Below, piece after piece: positions 36,872-45,813 of a DNA stretch of 64,000 nucleotides. The notes under the pieces are model-generated. The model ran no database searches. It saw nothing but the letters and a program-made list of their open reading frames with translations, and was not told the origin of the DNA. The stretch lies in the NCBI RefSeq assembly GCF_002096335.1, contig NZ_NCUW01000030.1:558001-622000 (forward strand). The letters run 5' to 3'. Both the position numbers and the translations under genes were made by a program. Every line of letters starts with the position of its first letter. Position 1 is the stretch's first letter. This DNA is from Streptococcus oralis subsp. dentisani. Its GTDB lineage: Bacteria; Bacillota; Bacilli; Lactobacillales; Streptococcaceae.

Positions 36872-36979
36872 TTATTTTCGATTGTTTCTTTTTTTCATAA
36901 AGTAAACAATCCCTATGACAATAACTCCTAAGACCACTACAGGTGCATAGAAGTCTAGTGTTCCAATAATTCCTTCCAT
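36872..36979 (-). CDS. 35-residue membrane peptide of the lantibiotic cluster
   Basis: Starts MEGIIGTLDFYAP, then one hydrophobic helix (VVVLGVIVIGIVYF) and a basic tail KKRNNRK. AGGAGG lies 6-7 bp before the ATG, and the gene sits between the last prepeptide and the operon terminator, 31 bp after pldA4. It lacks Cys, so it is not a lantibiotic. A small immunity or transporter-associated protein is plausible. Too short for most gene finders. Confidence 0.6.
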   Translation of the reverse strand: MEGIIGTLDFYAPVVVLGVIVIGIVYFMKKRNNRK

Positions 36980-37010
36980 TTTATCCTCCTCTCAAAGAAT
37001 GGAGGTAGTT

Positions 37011-37187
37011 TTATCCACAGCGCACGTTTGGCGAAGTACATTCATAAGAATATGTAAACCACCAACCACAGCGACCCTGTACTGTTAATCTAACAGCCGT
37101 ACGCCACCCTGCAGCAGATTTACCATTCAACTCTTGGCTATTAATTTCATAATCCAAAGAATCAATCTCAAAGTTGTCTTGTTTCAT
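37011..37187 (-). CDS. pldA4: Fourth lantibiotic prepeptide (PldA-like, divergent)
   Basis: 58 residues from ATG 37187 (AAGGAG 8 bp upstream). Leader with EIDSLDYEINSQEL; predicted core starts at GWRTAVRLTVQGRCGWW after an AA cleavage pair and ends ECTSPNVRCG. Three Cys in the core. It differs from the first two peptides at many positions (Arg, extra aromatic residues). Numbering by distance from the promoter is mine. Confidence 0.8.
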   Translation of the reverse strand: MKQDNFEIDSLDYEINSQELNGKSAAGWRTAVRLTVQGRCGWWFTYSYECTSPNVRCG

Positions 37188-37273
37188 TTGTATTTCTCCT
37201 TGTAAATATAACACTAAATCAAAGTGTTGTCAATGTTTTGTAATAAAATACTAGAATTTACCTTTTGTTTTAT

Positions 37274-37456
37274 CTAACAACGAACATTATTTGTCGTACA
37301 CTCATAGGAACAGGTGAAACACAATCCACAGCGACCTGCTAGTGTCATTTTAAAAGCTGTGTACCACCAGCCAGATCCTGAGGTACCATTGAGTTCCTGA
37401 TTGTCAATTTCAAATTCAAGCGTATCAATCTCAGTATTTACTTTTTTACTTTTCAT
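37274..37456 (-). CDS. pldA3: Third lantibiotic prepeptide (PldA-like, five cysteines)
   Basis: 60 residues. Leader EIDTLEFEIDNQEL then NGTSGS; core GWWYTAFKMTLAGRCGLCF continuing TCSYEC and ending NNVRC without the final Gly of its relatives. Five Cys instead of three, which implies extra rings or a disulfide. Good RBS; 86 bp upstream of the fourth peptide. Confidence 0.82.
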   Translation of the reverse strand: MKSKKVNTEIDTLEFEIDNQELNGTSGSGWWYTAFKMTLAGRCGLCFTCSYECTTNNVRC

Positions 37457-37618
37457 AATTTTACTCCGTAAATTTCTTTCGTTCCGTTTATATTTTCCAT
37501 AAACCTTGTATATAGTCCTTCAGTCTACTCTCAAACCAAAGGACTATAACAAGTTTCAAATTGAAAAATGAATCCTATAGAAACAAATCTACATCAAACT
37601 TTTTAGTAGTGAGAAAAA

Positions 37619-37801
37619 CTAGCCACACTTCACATTATTTGATGTACATTCATAAGATCCTGTAAACCAACGTCCACAACGTCCTGCTAATGTAAGTTGA
37701 ACAGCTGTAAACCAACCAGAACCTGATTTACCAGAAAGCTCTTGGTTTTTTACTTCAAAATCAAGTGTATCAATTTCTTTATGATTGTTATTTTTTCTCA
37801 T
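37619..37801 (-). CDS. pldA2: Second lantibiotic prepeptide (PldA-like)
   Basis: 60 residues. Leader EIDTLDFEVKNQEL-SGKSGS, core GWFTAVQLTLAGRCGRWFTG then SYECTSNNVKCG. The core differs from that of the first peptide only at F/Y and T/S in the second half. Class II leader with the E-x-x-QEL pattern and GS in place of GG. Confidence 0.85.
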   Translation of the reverse strand: MRKNNNHKEIDTLDFEVKNQELSGKSGSGWFTAVQLTLAGRCGRWFTGSYECTSNNVKCG

Positions 37802-37958
37802 TTTCTTCTACTCCTACTCACTATGGTTTAAACCTAGTTCTATACTCTCCAAAGAAAATGAAAATTTAAGTAAAAGAATCATTAAAAACAGTTTAATTTC
37901 TACAAAGTTATATTAACTTAAAATTTCATTTTCAAATTGATGAGTATCGAAATCTAGG

Positions 37959-38141
37959 CTATCCGCATTTCACATTGTTCGTTGTGCATTCGAAAGAGCC
38001 TGTGAACCAGCGTCCACAACGTCCCGCCAATGTAAGTTGAACAGCTGTAAACCAACCAGAACCTGATTTACCGGAAAGTTCTTGGTTTTCAACCTCGAAA
38101 CTTAGTGAATCAATCTCTGGACGACTTGTATTTTTAGGCAT
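37959..38141 (-). CDS. pldA1: First lantibiotic prepeptide (PldA-like)
   Basis: 60 residues, promoter-proximal of four tandem prepeptides. Leader EIDSLSFEVENQEL-SGKSGS, core GWFTAVQLTLAGRCGRWFTG then SFECTTNNVKCG with three Cys and several Thr/Ser for ring formation. By analogy with lacticin-481-type leaders, cleavage six residues after QEL would leave a 32-residue core. The four-peptide array with LanM, LanT, two-component system and BceAB-type transporter matches the published pneumolancidin locus. Confidence 0.87.
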   Translation of the reverse strand: MPKNTSRPEIDSLSFEVENQELSGKSGSGWFTAVQLTLAGRCGRWFTGSFECTTNNVKCG

Positions 38142-38187
38142 AAGGTTACCTCCTTCCTTCTTTTAGATGATCATCTTTACAGTAACT

Positions 38188-38231
38188 AGTATAAACTCTA
38201 GTATTGGCTAAGTAATGAGTAAATCGTGCAA
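38188..38231 (-). promoter_or_regulatory. PldR-type box and promoter of the prepeptide operon
   Basis: TTGCAC-N4-TACTCAT at plus 38215-38231, 21 bp, -10 TATACT at 38188-38193, 46 bp before the first prepeptide. Confidence 0.75.
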
Positions 38232-38271
38232 GTTTCTTATTTTCGAGAAAAATTTTTATAGTGCCCAATTA

Positions 38272-38309
38272 AAAAGTAGCTGAACAATCTCTTGCTCAGC
38301 TACTTTTTA
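38272..38309. terminator. Bidirectional terminator between helicase operon and lantibiotic cluster
   Basis: AAAGTAGCTGA / TCAGCTACTTT stem with flanking A and T tracts; ends the operon that starts at 45662. Confidence 0.85.
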
Positions 38310-38595
38310 ATCTTCTTGTCCAACTAATGATTTTCAAAACACCACATACAAGCAAGGCTAGATTAAATACCACATAAAATCCTGTAAAACTGATCAGACC
38401 ATTCTGGGATAAATCTTCCATATAAAGGGTCGGTTCAGTAAAGAACAGATAAATTCCATAGACCTCTATGAAAATAAGAAAACTGACAAAACCAATAAGG
38501 AAAAGTCCACTTGCAATAAGAAAGAGTCTCCATAAAAGAATGAGAATTCCTCCTACTGCTAAAAAAATTACTGGGATAAGGAGTAAATCTTTCAT
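38296..38595 (-). CDS. Small membrane protein with three to four helices, unknown
   Basis: 99 residues from ATG 38595 (AAAGGAG upstream). Mostly hydrophobic: helices at about 3-22, 23-50, 67-90. Basic end SWTRRLKSS. Last gene of the helicase operon. No known family recognised; membrane proteins in this position are common in Tn5252-type ICEs. Confidence 0.6.
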   Translation of the reverse strand: MKDLLLIPVIFLAVGGILILLWRLFLIASGLFLIGFVSFLIFIEVYGIYLFFTEPTLYMEDLSQNGLISFTGFYVVFNLALLVCGVLKIISWTRRLKSS

Positions 38596-38608
38596 GACTT
38601 TCTCCTTT

Positions 38609-38902
38609 CTAGTCAATCAACTGACGATAATGGGTGGCAAGAGAATAATCAAACTCTTCTAATTTTTGAACTAAGGCCAAATACTCCTCTTTCTCATAAT
38701 CTTCAAAGTCCTCGCCTCGATGATTCTGAAGAGCGATTTCCAATTGACTAGTGAGTTCTTGTTTAGAAAAACTGTAATCCCCTGTCACTTCCTCATAATG
38801 TTCCTTTAGCTCCTTGTAGGCTTGGTATTCTTCAGGTGTTTGAAATCCCTGTACCAAGGCCTCTTCCAATTGATAATAGGTATCTTCCATCATAATCGTC
38901 AC
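38609..38902 (-). CDS. Acidic ICE protein of unknown function, about 95 residues
   Basis: Rich in Glu, Tyr and Leu and likely all-helical (MMEDTYYQLEEALVQGF, EEYQAYKELKEHYEEV). No membrane segment. Lies between the giant helicase and the membrane protein in one operon. The high negative charge would suit a DNA mimic or a binding partner, but nothing proves that. Confidence 0.55.
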   Translation of the reverse strand: MTIMMEDTYYQLEEALVQGFQTPEEYQAYKELKEHYEEVTGDYSFSKQELTSQLEIALQNHRGEDFEDYEKEEYLALVQKLEEFDYSLATHYRQLID

Positions 38903-38967
38903 CTCGTTTCTTTCTATCTTTATTTTACCGCGCTTTTCTTTTATTGTCCGCTATTTATATATATTTT

Positions 38968-41900
38968 TTAATCCAATTCAAAAGAAAGTTGTTCTTGCTT
39001 TTCTTTTTCGTGGAATTGTCTTAAGGCCTGATCAATAATATCTAAATCCGTTTCTGTTTCAATCAATGGCGCGAGTACATTGTATTCGGCCTTTTTAGTT
39101 TGATAATCCTCTTCCTTTGGAAAATTTTTCTCAATTTCAACTTTAGCAGTAGTCCATTTATCCTTTAATTCATCCAATAAGTTCTGAGTTTTCACTTGGT
39201 CCTCTTTAATGTGATCAATCGTATGTTGGAGCCTTTGAATTGTCCCCAAAGGAGAATACAAATCTAAACTGACAGAATACAGATTTTCTCCTACAATCTT
39301 AACAGAGAAAGTTTCAGGAAGAGGTTGATTTGTTGGAAGACTAAGCATTTTAATGTCAAATCCTCGATAACTGGCTAGGGTACGAAATTCTTTGCTGTCT
39401 GATTGATTATGACGGATAAGACGGTGTAGGGATTCCCCTGCTTCAGCTCGTTGATCAAAAAATTGCTTGCCTACTGCCATAGAAAATGCTTGGTCTTTCG
39501 ACATTTCAGACTGTTGAATGTCGCCTTCATACTTGCTTAATCGTTTCTCAAGAATGGGCATATTTTCTTCACAGTAGGAGATTGTATGACGATAGTGATC
39601 TTTGCTGCGTTGAAAGGCGCGTCTTTGATTTTCTAATAGGGTTAGATCATTCTCTAGTTCCATCTTATATTTGAGATAAGGATTACCTGTTGCTAGTGCC
39701 TTAAAATCAGAAGCTGTCATGGTCTGCTCATCAATGTCTTCTGCAGCACGAATCGGCTCCTTAGAAGTCATAATCTGCTTAATATAACGGAGTTTGTTCT
39801 CCTGAGTTGCCCATAGATAATTATCAAATGAACCTTTTGTAATGTAGTGGTAAATATCCACTTCCTTGTTTTCATTTCCCTGTCGGATAATACGTCCATT
39901 GCGTTGCTGAATGTCACTTGGTCTCCACGGTACATCCAGGTGATGAACTGCTTTCATCTTGCTCTGAACATTTAAACCTGTTCCTCCTTTTTCAGTTGAG
40001 GCAAGGAGAATCCGCACCTCTCCTGCATTAACCTTTCGAGATAAACTATTCTTCTTTTCATCACTATTGGCATCATGTACAAAGGCAATTTCTTTACTAG
40101 GGATTCCTCTATCAACTAATAAAGCCTTCATTTCAGAATAAACATCAAAGCCATTATCTTTTTTCTTAGGTGTGCCAATATCTGAAAAAATCATCTGAGT
40201 AGCCTTATTTTCCATTCCTTCACGATAAATTCTCTCAACATTATCCACTACCTGAAGCAGTTTATGATTGTCTGCTAGACTATAACTAGAGTCCAATAAA
40301 CGCATATCAATTGCTAGTTTTCGTGCCTCACCCGTAATTTTTAACATGTTATCCTGGCTCGGATCAACTGTTCCACATTTGACCGCATCTGACCTCATAA
40401 CCAATTCTTCTAAATAGAGTTTCTGATTTTCAGTTAACTCACTCTCAATAGGAATAATATGGGCTTCTGGGACAGGTAAATCCAACATATCTTGTGTTTG
40501 AATGTCGGCTGTTTCTTTATAGATTTTCATCAACTCAGGAAGATTGACAAATTTTTTAAATCGCTTCTTAGGTTGGTACTTATCCCCTGTAGGAGCTAAT
40601 TCCATAGAGTTTTGAATTTCTCCAAAAGCACCTACCCAAGAGTCAAAATAATCAACTTGATAGCGTTTTAAGATATCTGGTTGAATGTAGTTCATCATAG
40701 TGTAGAGCTCACTAATAGAATTGGAAACTGGTGTTCCTGTCGCAAAGACAATGTTTTTAAAATCATGTTCTTCCTGAATCTGTCGAACCTTCATTTCCAT
40801 ATCCACATTCTTCTTAGACGTTGTATTGGTAATCCCTGCTACATTTCCAAGTCCAGTAATCGGACGTATATTTTTAAAGTGATGTGCTTCATCCACAAAA
40901 AGAAAATCAATTCCTAAGTTTTCAAAATCAATAAAGCTATCACGATTGAAGCGTTGGAGTTCTTCCAATTGTCTCTCTAAACCACTAATTGATTGTTCCG
41001 CTTCTTTAACGGTATACTTATTTTCAGAATGTGTTTTAATCTCTCGTAGTTCATTGAGTTTATCCTCAATATAGTTCATCTGTCTTTCCTTACTGACAGG
41101 GATTTTTTCAAATTGAGAATCCCCAATGACAATGGCATCGTAATCTCCTGTAATAATACGTGACACAAATTGTTTTCTTCTCGCCTTCACAAAATCTTTC
41201 TTAGTGGTCACAAAGACCTTTTTAGTAGGGAAAAATTTCATGATTTCTTGACCAAATTGAGCAGACAAACTAGAGGGCACTACATACAAGGGCTTATGAA
41301 CCATCCCCAACTCCCTTAATTTAAACCCAGCACCAAGCATGGTCAAGGTCTTTCCTGAACCTACCTCGTGAGCTAATAAGGCTCTTTTTTCTTCTACGAT
41401 TCTTTGAATGGCATTCTCTTGGTGAGGACGAAGACTAATGTTTTGAGCCAAGCCATCAATAACTAAATGGCTACCGTCATACTCTCGACTAACCGTTCGA
41501 TTATAAAGACGATTGTAGCTTTCCTCAATGATTTGTTGGACTTCTGGATACCGTGAGACAAATTCTTGAAAGAGCTCTTGTAAATGCTGCTCTTTTGCTC
41601 TTAGAACAGAGGTTTTTTCCAAATCTGTGATAGTCTTTTTCTTTTCCCCTTCCGTAACAGTCATAGTAATCGTCGGTTGGTTCGAATTAAGTAAATTCTC
41701 AAAGATCTTTCTTCCTGTATCATAACGTGACCCACTAACTCCAAGACTACTATCTTTGGCACTTGGATATTGATAAGCAAATGATGTCCTTAAGTGAACC
41801 TGGCCATCGACAGGATTCACTTCAATGACTTGTTCAACATCTGGCGAAGACAATTCAAATTCATGATTGGTAAAACATTCAAAGGCAAATTTACCATAAA

Positions 41901-44900
41901 CGGATTGAGGAATCCAACGTGAGCCTATATTAAACTCAATATCTGCCAGATGAATCCGTGGAGGACGGACAGATTCTAACAAATCTAAAGCATGGCTCCA
42001 ATCACATTCTTGATTGTTTTCCTCTACTAACAGTTGAACTACTTCTATCTTATTGAGAATGTCTCCTGATAAAAACTGGTTCTTAGAAAGATATTTTCTT
42101 TCTCCTCTTAAATAGCTTTCTGGATCCATTAAAACCTGATCCCCTAACTCATCTAAAATAGCTGCTTGGCTATGTTCAGGGTAAATTGATACCATATAGT
42201 CTAAATCAACCCCTCTACCATCCGATAAACTGGAGTTTAAGGCATCTAAAGCCGTTGATACTCTTGTAATCACTCTCTCGGGCCTAACCAATGCTTTCTC
42301 AAAGGCTAAAGATTTTTTATATTTTACTTTCTGACTTTTAGAATCAATGTATTCATCTTCTAAACTAGCTAGTAAGGAATACTTATCGTCACTATCAAAT
42401 AAGTTCCGATTAACGGAGGCATTCAAGTATCCAAATTGACTTACAAAATGGTCATAGTCACGATTGAGTTTACTAAGTAATACCTGAAAATCAGACCGAC
42501 TATAATCTGGATGGCGTTGAATTTCAATTAAGGCCTGATAGGTCTCTCTTAGATCAACCATTCCCCTAATGCGACTAATGTCCTTATCCGATAAGGGACT
42601 TTCATAAAAGACAGTTTTTTTGAACAGTCCCTTATATTTCCCTCTTTTGCTCGCTTCTTCTGACTTGTATACATCTAGTGCTTCCTCATCTGTCAAATGA
42701 AGTTGCACGAATCGATCTATTTTATGTTCAGACAAAGAACTGTCCCAGGCTTTAAATTCTCCCTTCTCGTCTACATAATAACTAATTTCGTCTACTTTTG
42801 AACTTTTCCGAATGCCATGCGTATCTCGATAATAAATTTGATTTCCCTCATATCCAAAAGAATAGAGCGCTAAGTCCTCACGTATACGACTTGGGATAGA
42901 ATTATCCACTTCTTCTTGGATAAATACAGGTGCTTTCAAAGAATTGTCAATTTGTTTATGTGCTTCCACATTCTCTAATGCTTTCATTATATCAGTAGAT
43001 AATGTTTCTGATACCCCCTTAACATTGAGGGTTCCTCCATTAAAATTACGTACCTCATATTCACCCAAAACTTGTGTATTGTATTTCCCATCAAAATAAG
43101 GATTGATCCAGACACGCTTATCCTCCTCAAATGGAATAGAGCCACTAAAAACAAGTGCCTCCTCATTAAGATTCTTTGCTTGATCCTTTTGAAAGAAGAG
43201 GAGGTCTGTGGTTACTCGAGTACCCGCAATCTTTTTAAAAGCCGTATCCGGCAAACGTACTCCCCCTAAAAAATGAGTGTTGGTTTTAATCTCTTGTAAG
43301 ACATTATCTGTCCGCTTATCCATTGTCCCGATAGATGAGATGATCGACACTTGTCCTCCGTCTCTTACTAAATCAAGTGAGTGTTTGACAAAGTAATCAT
43401 GAATCATATAAGGTTTATCATAGTTTTTATCGGCAATGCGAAAATTTCCAAAGGGAACATTCGTTAAGACTAAATCAAAACTATTATTTTGATAGGGAAC
43501 TTCCTCAAATCCTCGCACTTCAATATGGGTATTGGGGTGGAGTTGTTTTGCGATTGCGCCTGTCACACTGTCTAATTCAACCCCATAGAGTTCTGATTTC
43601 TCTCGTATACTTCTAGGCATAGCTGCAAAAAAATTTCCAGTCCCCATAGAAGGATCTAGTATCCTTCCTCCTTCAAAACCATCATCCAGTAATTTTTGCC
43701 AAATCTGGCGAATAATCATTGGGTCTGTATAATAGGCTGTGAGGGAACTTTGTTTCATGGTGGAGTATTCTGACTTACTTACTAAACTCTTGAGAGTTAA
43801 ACGCTCTGATTCATACTTTGGATTGAGTTCATCAAAAAATTCATTGGCAAGACCACCCCATCCAACATACTTGGCTAGTAGTTCTTGTTCTTCTGGACTT
43901 GCTTGTCGTCCCTCTTTTTCTAATCTTTTAACAAGATCAATTGCGGCGATATTCGTTTCAATTTTTTCTCGATTTGTCTTAGGGTAAAAGTCCTCTAAAT
44001 CATCTGGAAAAACAAAATCTTGAACGGGGACATCCGTCTCTTCCATATCTGAAATAAGCGTTTCTGTTTCCTTATCCTTATCTTTTTCCTTTTCCTTTTC
44101 ATTTTCATTTTCATTTTCTTCTTCCAGATAGGAAAACAAATCTATTTCCTGACTTTCACTTGATGAATCAATCTCAATCTCTGAATCTTCTTTTTCAAGT
44201 TCTACGAAAGACAATACTTGTTCAATCTCTTCCAAACTGTTCAAGTATAAGATAGGATTCTCTTCAAATAACTGGTTGGAATCATTGAATAACTCTAATC
44301 GAACTAAGTCATTTAAGTGTGCATTTTCAATCGAAACCAACTGAAATACTTGTCCTTTATAACTTACTTGTGAACCGATTGGATATTCCCTCAAAGCTTC
44401 TTCTACAATTTTATCGACATTAGAAAAGGAGTTAGTTTCTTCCGTTTCCTGCTCAATATCACTTGAAGGAGATAAAACTTCCTCTACTTGATTAGACTTT
44501 TCGCTTTTAGCTTTTACTTCATCAAAATGAGTAATTATCTTCAGCTTTTGTGTCAGTGGGAGTTGTGTGTAGTTTTCTTCATGATGGACAAGATCCGTAA
44601 CGGTATCTAAAGTAGCCATCAATTCTGAACCTAAATAGGCTAGAACATCTCCCTCTTTTTCTTCAAAATGAATCTCAAGAACCTCCTTTTTTAGTTCTTT
44701 GGAATCAACAATTAGAAGAAACTCCTCTATATCTCTACTAATGCGGTCAGATAGATTATTCGCAACCCGATAGACATTGACTAAATTGACATCCTGATTC
44801 TGATGAAATACAAGCTCACTCAATGGTGTTAGCTTCTCTTTTTCAGATTGGATGTAAAATCGAGTGAAAAGATTATAGGTTGCGACTTCTAGCACCAAGT

Positions 44901-45204
44901 TTTTCTCAAAATTACTTAATTGAGATAATCTACTTAGACCTGCTTGTCCAAAATTTCTTGTGTAACTTTCTAAATCTTGGTCATTATTTTCAGAACTGGC
45001 CTCTAGGAAAGAAATAATATCTTGATGAAACGAATAGACATGAGCTATCTCTTCTATCTTGCCCTCTTCAGTCAAAAAACTCTCTACCAAATCCTGCCAT
45101 TTCTTATCAAAATGTTGCGCTTGATAACGAAGAAATAAGTCCATTTTCTCTCTATCTTTTGGAATTGTTCCACGAAACATAGCCAATAATTGTATTACTT
45201 CCAT
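38968..45204 (-). CDS. Giant SNF2-type helicase fused to an N6-methylase-like domain
   Basis: About 2078 residues. N-terminal ~450 residues are acidic and poorly conserved-looking. A methyltransferase-like domain follows (motif I LDPSMGTGNFFAAM near residue 520, motif IV LTNVPFGNF with NVPF in place of NPPY). The C-terminal half is an SNF2-like helicase: LLAHEVGSGKTLTMLGAG, LFVDEAHHFKN, VFATGTPVSNS, and QQRNGRIIRQGNENKEVDIY. Such proteins are a hallmark of Tn5252/ICESa2603 elements and are suspected to counter restriction or process DNA in transfer. ATG 45204 follows AAAGGAG. Confidence 0.85.
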   Translation of the reverse strand: MEVIQLLAMFRGTIPKDREKMDLFLRYQAQHFDKKWQDLVESFLTEEGKIEEIAHVYSFHQDIISFLEASSENNDQDLESYTRNFGQAGLSRLSQLSNFEKNLVLEVATYNLFTRFYIQSEKEKLTPLSELVFHQNQDVNLVNVYRVANNLSDRISRDIEEFLLIVDSKELKKEVLEIHFEEKEGDVLAYLGSELMATLDTVTDLVHHEENYTQLPLTQKLKIITHFDEVKAKSEKSNQVEEVLSPSSDIEQETEETNSFSNVDKIVEEALREYPIGSQVSYKGQVFQLVSIENAHLNDLVRLELFNDSNQLFEENPILYLNSLEEIEQVLSFVELEKEDSEIEIDSSSESQEIDLFSYLEEENENENEKEKEKDKDKETETLISDMEETDVPVQDFVFPDDLEDFYPKTNREKIETNIAAIDLVKRLEKEGRQASPEEQELLAKYVGWGGLANEFFDELNPKYESERLTLKSLVSKSEYSTMKQSSLTAYYTDPMIIRQIWQKLLDDGFEGGRILDPSMGTGNFFAAMPRSIREKSELYGVELDSVTGAIAKQLHPNTHIEVRGFEEVPYQNNSFDLVLTNVPFGNFRIADKNYDKPYMIHDYFVKHSLDLVRDGGQVSIISSIGTMDKRTDNVLQEIKTNTHFLGGVRLPDTAFKKIAGTRVTTDLLFFQKDQAKNLNEEALVFSGSIPFEEDKRVWINPYFDGKYNTQVLGEYEVRNFNGGTLNVKGVSETLSTDIMKALENVEAHKQIDNSLKAPVFIQEEVDNSIPSRIREDLALYSFGYEGNQIYYRDTHGIRKSSKVDEISYYVDEKGEFKAWDSSLSEHKIDRFVQLHLTDEEALDVYKSEEASKRGKYKGLFKKTVFYESPLSDKDISRIRGMVDLRETYQALIEIQRHPDYSRSDFQVLLSKLNRDYDHFVSQFGYLNASVNRNLFDSDDKYSLLASLEDEYIDSKSQKVKYKKSLAFEKALVRPERVITRVSTALDALNSSLSDGRGVDLDYMVSIYPEHSQAAILDELGDQVLMDPESYLRGERKYLSKNQFLSGDILNKIEVVQLLVEENNQECDWSHALDLLESVRPPRIHLADIEFNIGSRWIPQSVYGKFAFECFTNHEFELSSPDVEQVIEVNPVDGQVHLRTSFAYQYPSAKDSSLGVSGSRYDTGRKIFENLLNSNQPTITMTVTEGEKKKTITDLEKTSVLRAKEQHLQELFQEFVSRYPEVQQIIEESYNRLYNRTVSREYDGSHLVIDGLAQNISLRPHQENAIQRIVEEKRALLAHEVGSGKTLTMLGAGFKLRELGMVHKPLYVVPSSLSAQFGQEIMKFFPTKKVFVTTKKDFVKARRKQFVSRIITGDYDAIVIGDSQFEKIPVSKERQMNYIEDKLNELREIKTHSENKYTVKEAEQSISGLERQLEELQRFNRDSFIDFENLGIDFLFVDEAHHFKNIRPITGLGNVAGITNTTSKKNVDMEMKVRQIQEEHDFKNIVFATGTPVSNSISELYTMMNYIQPDILKRYQVDYFDSWVGAFGEIQNSMELAPTGDKYQPKKRFKKFVNLPELMKIYKETADIQTQDMLDLPVPEAHIIPIESELTENQKLYLEELVMRSDAVKCGTVDPSQDNMLKITGEARKLAIDMRLLDSSYSLADNHKLLQVVDNVERIYREGMENKATQMIFSDIGTPKKKDNGFDVYSEMKALLVDRGIPSKEIAFVHDANSDEKKNSLSRKVNAGEVRILLASTEKGGTGLNVQSKMKAVHHLDVPWRPSDIQQRNGRIIRQGNENKEVDIYHYITKGSFDNYLWATQENKLRYIKQIMTSKEPIRAAEDIDEQTMTASDFKALATGNPYLKYKMELENDLTLLENQRRAFQRSKDHYRHTISYCEENMPILEKRLSKYEGDIQQSEMSKDQAFSMAVGKQFFDQRAEAGESLHRLIRHNQSDSKEFRTLASYRGFDIKMLSLPTNQPLPETFSVKIVGENLYSVSLDLYSPLGTIQRLQHTIDHIKEDQVKTQNLLDELKDKWTTAKVEIEKNFPKEEDYQTKKAEYNVLAPLIETETDLDIIDQALRQFHEKEKQEQLSFELD

Positions 45205-45251
45205 ACTCGCTCCTTTCATCTATACGAAAATAGGAGAATCACATGATTCCC

Positions 45252-45662
45252 CTACAACTCTATCTCCATTTCAACCTCTTGAGGACTGGTTTCTAAATCA
45301 CTAGATAAAAGAGAAACGGCATCCGTTCTCATGTAGTAAGTATATAAGTCTTCTAGGTCTTGTTGGTTTTCAATCCCTGTTTCAATACTAATCAGAGCCT
45401 GTATAAATTCCTTGTAGTGACTCTCCATCATATCTGAAATCTTTTGTTTCATTTCCATAAATACTGAGGACGGTTCAGTGATACTTGTTTGGCCTATGTC
45501 TTGTAAATCCTTTTTTAAGGGATTGGTTCCTTCTTCTATTTCCACTAAATCTGAACATCCATCACCATCAGAATCTGCGCTAAGAGGATTGGTTCCTAGC
45601 GCCAATTCTTGAGCATCAGTTAATCCATCTTGATCCGAATCACGTTGATAAATGGCTTCCAT
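45252..45662 (-). CDS. Cytosolic thrombospondin-type-3/dockerin-like calcium-binding repeat protein
   Basis: 136 residues. Residues 8-52 hold two calcium-loop repeats: RDSDQDGLTDAQELALGTNP and DSDGDGCSDLVEIEEGTNP (D-x-D-x-D-G-x-x-D-x-x-E). The rest is helical and acidic. There is no signal peptide or anchor, which is odd for a motif normally found outside the cell. First gene of the helicase operon, driven by promoter C. Confidence 0.7.
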   Translation of the reverse strand: MEAIYQRDSDQDGLTDAQELALGTNPLSADSDGDGCSDLVEIEEGTNPLKKDLQDIGQTSITEPSSVFMEMKQKISDMMESHYKEFIQALISIETGIENQQDLEDLYTYYMRTDAVSLLSSDLETSPQEVEMEIEL

Positions 45663-45700
45663 ATACTTCCTTCTTTCCTAGTTAATCTTTTTTCACTCCA

Positions 45701-45734
45701 ATCCTACCAAATAATCCTTGAAAGAAGTATCACA
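45701..45734 (-). promoter_or_regulatory. Transfer-regulon promoter C (helicase operon)
   Basis: TGTGATA-N6-TCAA box at plus 45718-45734, 11-bp spacer, -10 TAGGAT (with TG before it) at 45701-45706. Confidence 0.65.
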
Positions 45735-45736
45735 AC

Positions 45737-45770
45737 AAAAAAAGAGAACGAGCCAAAACTGCGTTCTCCT
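45737..45770 (-). terminator. Terminator of the PBECR4-like gene
   Basis: GAGAACG/CGTTCTC stem with T7 on the minus strand, directly upstream of promoter C. Confidence 0.8.
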
Positions 45771-45813
45771 TAAAATGATAAAAATATATTTTATGCCACA
45801 AAAGATATGTAAA

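Noticed and set aside
37011..38141. Regularly spaced similar units resembling a repeat array or CRISPR
   Set aside because: They are four protein-coding prepeptides with RBSs and 86-162 bp spacers; there are no short identical repeats with unique spacers and no cas genes.
38968..45204. Giant helicase as a DISARM or BREX-like defence gene
   Set aside because: No partner genes of those systems are nearby, and the gene belongs to the ICE core under a transfer-regulon promoter.
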